10,950 bases of DNA, taken from contig DBTQ01000032.1 of the NCBI GenBank assembly GCA_002307135.1, positions 1 through 10,950 on the forward strand. The letters run 5' to 3'. A program made the position numbers and the translations under genes. The stretch comes from Bacteroidetes bacterium UBA1312. Its GTDB lineage: Bacteria > Bacteroidota > Bacteroidia > Chitinophagales > Chitinophagaceae. The notes below the pieces were generated by a model. It was not told the DNA's origin and did no database searches. It saw only the letters and a list, made by a program, of their open reading frames with translations. Positions 1-6,563 of the stretch are shown in pieces (position 1 is the first letter of the stretch; each line of letters opens with the position of its first letter).

Positions 1-690
1 GCGACAGCATCTGCATTAACCGCCACAGGCACAAGTTTACTGTGGTACACTTCCTCAACTGGAGGTGTAGGTAGTTCAACCGCACCTACCCCAACTACAA
101 CATCGGCGGGTAGTACTACCTATTATGTCAGTCAAACATCGGGCACATGTGAAAGTCCTCGTGCATCGATTGCTGTTAATGTAAATGCGTTGCCATCTGC
201 ACCAATAGTTACTACACCAATTGTATATTGTCAGGGAGTAACTGCCCTACCATTGACTGCAACTGCAACTACTACTGGAGATACGCTTTATTGGTACACT
301 ATAGCTACTGGAGGAATTGGAAGCGTAACTGCACCCACACCAAGTACTGCTACGTCTGCTATACTTACTTATTATGTAAGTGAAAAGAGCGTCTATGGTT
401 GCGAAAGTAATCGCACGTTGATTACTGTCAATATTAATGCTGCTCCTGCATCACCTACCGTTACGTCTCCTGTTACTTATTGTCAAGATGCTACTACGTC
501 TGCACTTGCTACACCAAGTGGATCTGGTATAAAATGGTACACGGCAACTACCGGAGGTACTGCAAGTACAACAGCACCTACTCCAAGTTCCACGACACCG
601 GGAATTATAACTTACTATGTGACACAAACTAATGGTTTCGGGTGCGAAAATATTCCACGAGCAATAATAAATGTTGTCATCAATCCAAAG
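1..690 (+). repeat. Ig-like repeat array, first block (units 0-2)
   Basis: Unit 0 (1-192) is cut by the window edge, unit 1 is 193-444 (84 residues) and unit 2 is 445-690 (82 residues). Unit 0 is of the short type, with ATGTSLLWY in the middle. Unit 1 is of the long type, with DTLYWY. Unit 2 is intermediate, with SGSGIKWY. Unit 1 has YCQG and unit 2 YCQD near the start; all three have a second Cys (CES or CEN) near the end, which suggests one disulfide per unit. Confidence 0.9.
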
Positions 691-3600
691 CCGGCATCAG
701 TAACTGCTACAGCGTTGACTGCAACTTCTTTTTGTATTGGTGATTCGGTTATATTAAACGGCAATGCCTCTGTCTTTACTAATTTTGGTAATACACAATT
801 TCTCCGAGGTACTGCAGGAAGTGGTACTATAAGTACTTGTGATTGTCCTAATGGAAGTGTAGCGGTTGGATATGAAGGAAGAACGGGTGCTTGGATTGAT
901 CAGTTTAATTTGATTTGCAAACCAATTAATCGATTTGGTGTTATTGGATCTACAACAACAGCAACAAGTACTAGCGGAATAAGTGTCGGCCCCACTTACT
1001 TTGGACCTTATGTATTATCAAGTACTAATTTGCTTGTTGGTATGAAGGTCAGGGATGAATCTTATACACCAAGTAATTTTCTTGGAGAGGTTACCGGATA
1101 TGGTCAGTCAATGAGTTATATCACGGCATTAGGTGATAATACTTCAGGAGCAACAGCTCTTTCCACGCTTGGTGGTTGGTCTGCATCGTCAGTTCTGGGT
1201 ACTGTATGGGCTCCCAATGGAACTGTTTTTATGGGTATGTATAGCTATTCTACATATTATGCCTCGGGTGTGTCATTACGTTATACACCTATTGGTGCTT
1301 ACAAGTATTCATACACTTGGTCAACTGCAGATACTAATCAAAATATAACGGTAAAATCTTCTGGAAGTTATACACTGACTGTAACAAATAGTTTAGGCTG
1401 TTCTGCAACTTCTGCTGCTGTTAATGTAAATGTTAGTCCTTATCCTACAGCCCCGACTGTTACCACACCGGTTGTTTATTGTCAAGGGGTCACAGCAATT
1501 CCTTTAACTGCAACTAAAGCCACTTCTACAGATACATTGTATTGGTACACTGCTGCAACAGGAGGAACAGGAAGTGCTATTGCCCCCACTCCAAGTACTG
1601 CTACACCAGCAACATTGACCTATTATGTAAGTGCCAAAAACATTACGAAATGTGAGGGACCTCGTTCTTTGATTACTGTAAATATTAACCCAACTTCTAC
1701 AGCACCAAGTGTTGCAACACCTATTGCATATTGTCAAGGCGCTACTGCGTTACCATTGGTAGCAACTAAGTCCACTCCTACTGATACACTGTATTGGTAC
1801 ACGACGGCTACTGGAGGAACAGGAACTACTACTGCTCCTACTCCTAGTACTGCAACATCTGGTACAACACTTTATTATGTAGGTTCTAGAAATACCTCTA
1901 ATTGTGAAAGTCCACGTTCTACTGTAACGGTAAATATTAATCCTACACCTACAGCACCAGTAGTTACTACGCCTGTTATTTATTGTCAAGGAACAGCCTC
2001 TTCACCACTTAGTGCCACAAAACTTGCTACGTCCGACACGCTGCTATGGTACGCTGCTGCAACTGGAGGAACACCAAGTCTCTTTACTGTTACTCCGGCT
2101 ACAACAATGGCTGCAACAACCTTGTATTATGTAAGTCTTAAAACGATGTTTGGTTGTGAAGGGCCTCGTTCCTCTATTTCAGTTACTGTTAATCCAACAC
2201 CCACTGCCCCCACGGTTACTACCCCTGTTAAGTATTGTCAAGGTGTTGCAGCAATTCCTTTAACTGCAACTAAAGCTCTTGCTACTGATACACTTAATTG
2301 GTACAGTGTAGCAATAGGCGGAACGGGTAGTATTACTGCTCCTACTCCTACAACAACCTCTGTGGGCTCTACCACTTTTTATGTGAGCGAAAAAACACCT
2401 TTAAATTGTGAAGGCCCTCGTTCTGCAATAACAGTAAACGTTAATCCAACACCGATAGCTCCGGTGGTGACAAGTGCAGTGGCTTATTGTCAAGGCGCCA
2501 CGGCAGTTCCTTTGACCGCGACAAAAGCTTCAACTACAGATACATTATATTGGTACACTGTTGCTACTGGAGGTACTGGTAGCATTACCGCTCCTACACC
2601 AAGTACTGCAACAGCAGCTACACTTACCTATTATGTAAGTGCTAAAAATACCTCGAGCTGCGAAGGATCGCGTTCGCTCATAACTGTTACCATTAATTCT
2701 TTACCTGCTGCACCAACTGTAACCACACCAGTTAACTTTTGTTTGGGTGGTGGTTCATCTGCATTAACAGCAACAGGTACTAGTTTGCTGTGGTACACTG
2801 CTGCGACAGGTGGTATCGGTACAGGAACGGCTCCAATACCAAACACTAGTGTTTTGGGTACAACAGTTTATTATGTGAGTCAGACGAGTGGAACAACGAC
2901 TTGTGAAAGTCCTCGCTCTGCTATTAGTGCAGTGGTGAATGCATTGCCAAGTGCGCCAGTGGTTACAAGCCCCGTGACTTATTGCCAGGGTACAACAGTT
3001 GTCCCACTCACAGCCACCAAAAGTGTGGCAACAGATACACTTTATTGGTACACTGTTGCTACTGGAGGAACTGGAAGTGTGACAGCGCCAACCCCAAGTA
3101 CTGTCTCTGTGGGTACTACATCTTACTATGTGAGTATCAAATCAATTTTTGGTTGTGAGGGGCCTCGTTCTTTAATCGCAGTTACAGTTAATGCAACGCC
3201 TTCAGTTCCGGTAGTTACAAGCCCGGTAGTATATTGTCAAAATGCGGTAGCTTCACCACTTTCAGCTACAAAGTCCACTTCTACAGATACCCTTAGATGG
3301 TACACTGTTGCTACTGGTGGTACTGCAAGCACAACAACACCTACGCCAAGTACGGCTGTTTCAGGAACCTTCTTCTCTTACGTTAGCCTTAAAAATAATT
3401 TAGGTTGCGAAGGTCTAAGATCGACAATCACTATTACCATTAATCCAGCGCCAGCCGTACCTACAGTCACTACGCCGGTTAATCTTTGTGTGGGAGGTTC
3501 TTCGGCTGCATTGACAGCTACAGGAACGTCTTTGTTGTGGTACACTAGTGCAACTGGTGGTATAGGCAGCTTTACTGCACCTACACCAAGTACTTCTGCC

Positions 3601-4890
3601 ACTGGTACAACATTGTTTTATGTAACACAAACGGAGTCTGTTAATCTCTGTGAAAGCCCAAGGGCGATTATCAGTGTAGTTGTTAATCCTTTACCGGCAG
3701 CACCTACAGTAGTCTCACCACTTAATTTATGTATAGGCTCCGTCGGAGTTCCATTAACGGCCACAGGCACGAATCTTAAATGGTATAGTACTGCTACAAG
3801 TTTGGTGCCAACAGGTACACCAACCCCAAATACAACTTCAGTTGGCAGTACGAATTATTTTGTCAGCCAAACATCTACTGTCGGTTGCGAAGGCCCAAGA
3901 GCCACACTCACCGTCACAATACAGCCTTTACCTGTCGTATCAGTTGCAGCTGTTGGAGTGCCCGGCTTCTTCTTCTGTGCGGGTAAAAAAGTCATGCTAA
4001 AAGCTACATCAGCAACAGCTATTAGCTACCAATGGTTTAGTGGTACAACAGCTATTACCGGTGCAACTTTCGATACATTTTCTACAGGCACTACCGGATA
4101 TTATAAAGTACAGGTAGCTAATTCGTATGGTTGTATTGGAGAGCAGATAGTATATGCTCAAAAAGATACAACAGCATTCCCAGCACTTGCACCTACCATT
4201 GCAACTATTTGCGAAGAAGGTGCCACGCTTTTATATTGTCATCCAGGCTATGTGGGTTTTGTATTTGACTGGATAAAAGATGGTATATCAATGACTCCGG
4301 CTACACCATCTTCTAATACGAGGTCTGTAAACTTAGCAGGTACATATAAGGTGACCGTAACTAATCTGTATAACTGTGTCAATACTACTAATACAGGCGT
4401 TGTGACGATATATCCTAAACCGGTTAAACCAACTATTATTCGTGTTGACCCTTTACTGACCTTAACAACAACTGGCTACAGCTATTATCAATGGTATAGA
4501 AATGGAACAAAAATTATAGGCGCAAATGCAGATAATTATACGTTTACAACTAATGGTTATTATTATGCAGAAGTGACTGATGGTAATGGTTGTCTCAATT
4601 ATTCAGACACAGTTAACGTAAATGGATTGAATATTGGATTCGTTCAAAATAATGGAACAAAAGTCAAGGTTTATCCTAATCCAACAAGAGATGTAGTTTA
4701 CATTGATGCACCAATAAAAGTAAATGTACGGGTAACGGATATTGTGGGTAAAGTGGTTTTTGAACAAAAAAATGCAACCTCAGTGAGTCTTGAACACTTT
4801 ACGGACGGTAGCTATTTCTTCCGGATTAGTGATGAAAATGATCAGTTGATTTCGATTGAAAAAATTACCAAAATGAGTACCGAACGTTAG
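1..4890 (+). CDS. Giant T9SS-exported Ig-like repeat surface protein (5'-truncated by window edge)
   Basis: The frame is open from base 1 to the TAG at 4888-4890, so the true start lies upstream and 1629 residues are visible. The TTG at 190 is in frame but falls inside a repeat unit, so it is not a credible start. Domain order: a partial and two complete Ig-like units (1-690); an Ig-like domain split by an inserted module (691-1443); ten more Ig-like units (1444-3930); three divergent Ig-like domains (3931-4179, 4180-4419, 4420-about 4635); and a C-terminal type A sorting domain with KVYPNP (4666-4683). The units match the Ig-like domain associated with CHU_C proteins of Bacteroidota: YCQG near the start, WYT-ATGG in the middle, YYVS and CEGPR near the end. 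The composition is rich in Thr, Ser, Ala and Pro with little charge. Known family behaviour implies Sec export, outer-membrane passage by T9SS, and cleavage with surface anchoring or release. An adhesin or matrix role is inference; no enzyme domain is visible. Confidence 0.93.
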   Translation, partial: ATASALTATGTSLLWYTSSTGGVGSSTAPTPTTTSAGSTTYYVSQTSGTCESPRASIAVNVNALPSAPIVTTPIVYCQGVTALPLTATATTTGDTLYWYTIATGGIGSVTAPTPSTATSAILTYYVSEKSVYGCESNRTLITVNINAAPASPTVTSPVTYCQDATTSALATPSGSGIKWYTATTGGTASTTAPTPSSTTPGIITYYVTQTNGFGCENIPRAIINVVINPKPASVTATALTATSFCIGDSVILNGNASVFTNFGNTQFLRGTAGSGTISTCDCPNGSVAVGYEGRTGAWIDQFNLICKPINRFGVIGSTTTATSTSGISVGPTYFGPYVLSSTNLLVGMKVRDESYTPSNFLGEVTGYGQSMSYITALGDNTSGATALSTLGGWSASSVLGTVWAPNGTVFMGMYSYSTYYASGVSLRYTPIGAYKYSYTWSTADTNQNITVKSSGSYTLTVTNSLGCSATSAAVNVNVSPYPTAPTVTTPVVYCQGVTAIPLTATKATSTDTLYWYTAATGGTGSAIAPTPSTATPATLTYYVSAKNITKCEGPRSLITVNINPTSTAPSVATPIAYCQGATALPLVATKSTPTDTLYWYTTATGGTGTTTAPTPSTATSGTTLYYVGSRNTSNCESPRSTVTVNINPTPTAPVVTTPVIYCQGTASSPLSATKLATSDTLLWYAAATGGTPSLFTVTPATTMAATTLYYVSLKTMFGCEGPRSSISVTVNPTPTAPTVTTPVKYCQGVAAIPLTATKALATDTLNWYSVAIGGTGSITAPTPTTTSVGSTTFYVSEKTPLNCEGPRSAITVNVNPTPIAPVVTSAVAYCQGATAVPLTATKASTTDTLYWYTVATGGTGSITAPTPSTATAATLTYYVSAKNTSSCEGSRSLITVTINSLPAAPTVTTPVNFCLGGGSSALTATGTSLLWYTAATGGIGTGTAPIPNTSVLGTTVYYVSQTSGTTTCESPRSAISAVVNALPSAPVVTSPVTYCQGTTVVPLTATKSVATDTLYWYTVATGGTGSVTAPTPSTVSVGTTSYYVSIKSIFGCEGPRSLIAVTVNATPSVPVVTSPVVYCQNAVASPLSATKSTSTDTLRWYTVATGGTASTTTPTPSTAVSGTFFSYVSLKNNLGCEGLRSTITITINPAPAVPTVTTPVNLCVGGSSAALTATGTSLLWYTSATGGIGSFTAPTPSTSATGTTLFYVTQTESVNLCESPRAIISVVVNPLPAAPTVVSPLNLCIGSVGVPLTATGTNLKWYSTATSLVPTGTPTPNTTSVGSTNYFVSQTSTVGCEGPRATLTVTIQPLPVVSVAAVGVPGFFFCAGKKVMLKATSATAISYQWFSGTTAITGATFDTFSTGTTGYYKVQVANSYGCIGEQIVYAQKDTTAFPALAPTIATICEEGATLLYCHPGYVGFVFDWIKDGISMTPATPSSNTRSVNLAGTYKVTVTNLYNCVNTTNTGVVTIYPKPVKPTIIRVDPLLTLTTTGYSYYQWYRNGTKIIGANADNYTFTTNGYYYAEVTDGNGCLNYSDTVNVNGLNIGFVQNNGTKVKVYPNPTRDVVYIDAPIKVNVRVTDIVGKVVFEQKNATSVSLEHFTDGSYFFRISDENDQLISIEKITKMSTER
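691..1443 (+). other. Ig-like domain interrupted by an inserted module
   Basis: Positions 691-780 read as the first strands of an Ig-like domain (SFCIGDSVILNGNAS). Positions about 1306-1443 read as the missing remainder (YTWSTADTNQNITVKSSGSY followed by TLTVTNSLGCSATS). Joined, they match the common Bacteroidota pattern FC-G-SV-L ... Y-WS ... I-V--SGSYT-TVT---GCSA-S. The intervening 781-1305, about 175 residues, has none of the Ig_7-like landmarks. The domain is therefore best read as one Ig-like fold carrying an insertion in a loop. The exact boundaries are approximate. Confidence 0.7.
781..1305 (+). other. Inserted module with three internal repeats, possible beta-prism-like domain
   Basis: Three segments align: 847-927 (PNGSVAVGYEGRTG, then IDQFNLICKPI), 1018-about 1113 (SSTNLLVGMKVRDES, then FLGEVTGYGQSM) and 1213-1293 (PNGTVFMGMYS, then SGVSLRYTPI). 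The first and third share PNG-S/T-V--G and end in P-I; the second is weaker. The pattern GY-GR-G-WID-F-L-C in the first repeat recalls three-sheet beta-prism proteins such as jacalin-like and VMO-I-like folds, many of which bind glycans. The fold and sugar binding are inference; the triple repeat is visible in the translation. The CDC pair at 838-846 and the Cys at 916-918 could form a disulfide. Confidence 0.5.
1444..3930 (+). repeat. Ig-like repeat array, second block (units 3-12)
   Basis: The ten units start at 1444, 1696, 1948, 2200, 2452, 2704, 2947, 3199, 3451 and 3694, and the last ends at 3930. Units 3-7, 9 and 10 are exactly 252 bases (84 residues) and carry ATK---TDTL-WY or a close variant. 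Units 8 and 11 are 243 bases, and unit 12 is 237; these are the short type with ATGT-L-WY and N-F/L-C near the start. Every unit has two Cys at fixed places (near the start, and in the C-E-G/S-PR motif), suggesting a disulfide-stabilised, stalk-like string of beta domains. DNA identity between units is patchy, with a few long identical stretches. Confidence 0.93.
3931..4635 (+). other. Three divergent Ig-like domains before the sorting signal
   Basis: The segments 3931-4179, 4180-4419 and 4420-about 4635 follow the repeat array but lack the YCQG and CEGPR motifs. Each keeps a Y-W or F-W core (YQWFSG, FDWIKDG, YQWYRNG), a GYYK, GTYKV or GYYYAEV strand, and a terminal GC or NC motif (YGCIG, YNCVN, NGCLN), the usual Ig-like or PKD-like pattern of Bacteroidota surface proteins. 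They probably act as the C-terminal end of the stalk. Subfamily assignment is uncertain. Confidence 0.7.
4639..4887 (+). other. T9SS type A C-terminal sorting domain
   Basis: The last ~80 residues contain KVYPNPTRD, then VRVTDIVGKVVFEQ, then FTDGSYFFRISDENDQ and a final lysine-containing strand IEKITKM. This is the classic order of the Por secretion system C-terminal domain: YPNP, a D--GK-V strand, and a G-Y-F-I strand. The domain directs the protein through the outer-membrane type IX translocon, after which it is normally removed. The gene ends a few codons later. Confidence 0.92.
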
Positions 4891-4961
4891 TAATAAATTC
4901 GAGTCAATGCAATAAATTTTATTGGTCATATACTACTTGACCTGTATTTTAAATTCAATAA

Positions 4962-5006
4962 GAAGTCCCTGTGTGCCAACCAGTATGCAGGGGCTTCATT
5001 TCTTTG
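4962..5006 (+). terminator. Probable rho-independent terminator of the surface protein gene
   Basis: GAAGTCCCTG (4962-4971) pairs with CAGGGGCTTC (4988-4997): ten pairs with one G-T wobble and a 16-base loop. It is followed by a T-rich stretch (ATTTCTTTGTT). It lies 71 bases after the stop codon at 4890 and fits a terminator for rightward transcription. Confidence 0.6.
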
Positions 5007-5084
5007 TTGGGGCGTAAGTGGCGTTTATGGACTTTCTACTGGTTTCTTGGAGTTAACAAAAATCAAAGTCTGCTGCAACAATCC

Positions 5085-5104
5085 AAAAATAGGATTGCTC
5101 CTAT
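5085..5104 (-). terminator. Possible rho-independent terminator for the dxr-rseP unit
   Basis: Read on the minus strand, ATAGGA pairs with TCCTAT around the loop GCAA (a GNRA tetraloop) and is followed directly by TTTT (5088-5085). The stem is short (six pairs), so strength is uncertain. It lies about 60 bases after the rseP stop, just beyond the stronger hairpin at 5109-5144. Confidence 0.4.
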
Positions 5105-5108
5105 AAAC

Positions 5109-5144
5109 AATAATGCCGCAGAGCATATTTTCTGCGGCATTATT
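5109..5144. terminator. Strong 14-bp hairpin between convergent genes, likely bidirectional terminator
   Basis: AATAATGCCGCAGA (5109-5122) and TCTGCGGCATTATT (5131-5144) are perfect reverse complements around an eight-base loop. Outside the GC core the arms are AT-rich, so each strand shows T-rich sequence at its 3' side. It lies 21 bases past the rseP stop and 218 bases past the stop of the rightward gene. The main role is probably ending rseP transcription, with backup for the other strand. Confidence 0.65.
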
Positions 5145-5165
5145 ATTTGCTTCTCAAAGAAATTT

Positions 5166-6545
5166 TTACTTTTTGAACATTCTAAAAACGTCTAGTCCAT
5201 TAGCATAAAGCATCAGTCCCAATAGTAGTACTAATCCAATAGTAGTAGCATATTCCATGACTTTATCATTCACTTTTCTGCGCGTTATTATTTCCCAAAG
5301 CAGGAAGATTACATAGCCACCATCAAGACCCGGAATAGGTAAAAGATTCATAAATGCAAGTATCACCGATATGAATGCAGTGAACATCCAGAATGCCTGC
5401 CAATCAAATGTTCCAGGAAAATTTTTGGCAAAGCTGGCGATACCGCCTACACTTTCTGATGCTTTTACTTCTGGCGACGTGAAAATCAATTTCAATTGAT
5501 ATCTATAATCTACAAATTGCTCTATAGTAAAATTCCAACCTCTAACAATTGCACTCCCAATACTATGATCGATTACCGTATATTTCAATATTTTGTCAGG
5601 GCTTCTGTATTTAAAACCAAGCATCTGATCTTTAGGCAAAACACCATTTAGTCGTATTGAATCTTTCCCATTTCTTAATACCAACAATTCAATTGGCTTC
5701 TCTGCTAATGCTATTTTTTTATCATTAAAATCGTTTAAAAAATAAATCGGTTCACTGTTAATTGATAAAATACTATCCTTCTCTCTAAGTCCGATTTTAT
5801 AAGCATAAGAATTAACCGGTACAGAGTCAACAATAAGTGGGATAAGCGGTTCAGCAAAAGCACCTTTTGATTTGATCATTCCTCGAATTGTTCCTGTGGG
5901 AATAGCCACATCCACAAGTGTTCCTGCGCGTTCAACTTGTATTACTTTTGCACCTTTCAATAAAATTCCACGACTCAGATCTCGCATTTTGTATAGCGGT
6001 TGACCATCTAATGCAACAATTTTATCACCGTTACGCAATCCCGCTTTATAACCTACAGAATCAACACTAATACCATAGCGCATTTCGCTTAATGGTAAGA
6101 ATTTTTCACCCCAATATTTAAAAATACCAATGTATATAATAATGGCAACAATTATATTGACAATAATACCACCTAGCATAATAAGCAAACGTTGCCAAGG
6201 CTTTTTAGATCGGTATTCCCAAGGTTGGGGTGGTAAAGCCATTTGTTCTTTATCCATGCTTTCGTCCACCATACCCGCTATTTTTACATAACCACCAAGC
6301 GGAAACCAACCAATGCCATATTCAGTGTCGCCTTTTTTCTTTTTGAAAAAAGAAAAATTAAGCAGATTGCCAAATGGGAATAAGAAATCAAAAAACAGAT
6401 AGAATTTTTCAACCCTGGTCTTAAATAATTTTGCGAAAAAGAAATGTCCAAACTCATGCAAAACGATCAGTAGAGAAAGAGCCATAAACAGTTGCAAGCC
6501 TTTCACTTGCCATTCTGCCATCAATAATATTGTGTTTAGTTGCAT
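5166..6545 (-). CDS. rseP: RseP-type site-2 zinc metalloprotease
   Basis: This is an inner-membrane intramembrane protease of the S2P/RseP family (459 residues, the usual length). In characterised bacteria these enzymes cleave anti-sigma factors after a first cut and clear remnant signal peptides; the substrate here is unknown. The zinc motif HEFGH is at residues 30-34 in the first membrane segment, and the third ligand motif NLLPIPGLDGG is at 400-410 (Asp408). The GWFPLGGYVK motif is at 79-88. Two PDZ-like regions lie at about 157-190 and 237-275. Further membrane segments are near 118-142, 385-405 and 432-450. The ATG at 6545 gives eight residues before a second Met (residue 9), which could be the real start; neither has a clear Shine-Dalgarno, as is usual in Bacteroidota. 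It lies 18 bp downstream of dxr on the same strand, so the two are probably cotranscribed, an arrangement seen in other bacteria. Confidence 0.95.
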   Translation of the reverse strand: MQLNTILLMAEWQVKGLQLFMALSLLIVLHEFGHFFFAKLFKTRVEKFYLFFDFLFPFGNLLNFSFFKKKKGDTEYGIGWFPLGGYVKIAGMVDESMDKEQMALPPQPWEYRSKKPWQRLLIMLGGIIVNIIVAIIIYIGIFKYWGEKFLPLSEMRYGISVDSVGYKAGLRNGDKIVALDGQPLYKMRDLSRGILLKGAKVIQVERAGTLVDVAIPTGTIRGMIKSKGAFAEPLIPLIVDSVPVNSYAYKIGLREKDSILSINSEPIYFLNDFNDKKIALAEKPIELLVLRNGKDSIRLNGVLPKDQMLGFKYRSPDKILKYTVIDHSIGSAIVRGWNFTIEQFVDYRYQLKLIFTSPEVKASESVGGIASFAKNFPGTFDWQAFWMFTAFISVILAFMNLLPIPGLDGGYVIFLLWEIITRRKVNDKVMEYATTIGLVLLLGLMLYANGLDVFRMFKK

Positions 6546-6563
6546 TGGGTGTATTAATATTTA

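Noticed and set aside
190..192. TTG as the start codon of the large surface protein
   Set aside because: The frame is open to base 1 and the upstream 63 codons are an ordinary Ig-like unit of the same protein, so the gene begins before the window.
1504..3630. Series of antisense ORFs of 71-79 residues, at 1504-1737, 1750-1989, 2631-2846, 3378-3602 and 3415-3630
   Set aside because: They recur because the repeat array lacks stops in certain antisense frames. The translations are Cys/Ser/Arg- or Val/Pro-rich mirrors of the repeat, with no start signals.
1..3930. Regular spacing of repeats resembling a tandem satellite or CRISPR-like array
   Set aside because: The period (237-252 bases) is a multiple of three and the frame is open throughout; the units are protein domains, with no short identical repeats or unique spacers.
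4971..5195. 74-codon ORF on the plus strand in the convergent intergenic region
   Set aside because: It starts inside the terminator stem, runs through two other hairpins into the rseP 3' end, and has no recognisable domain.
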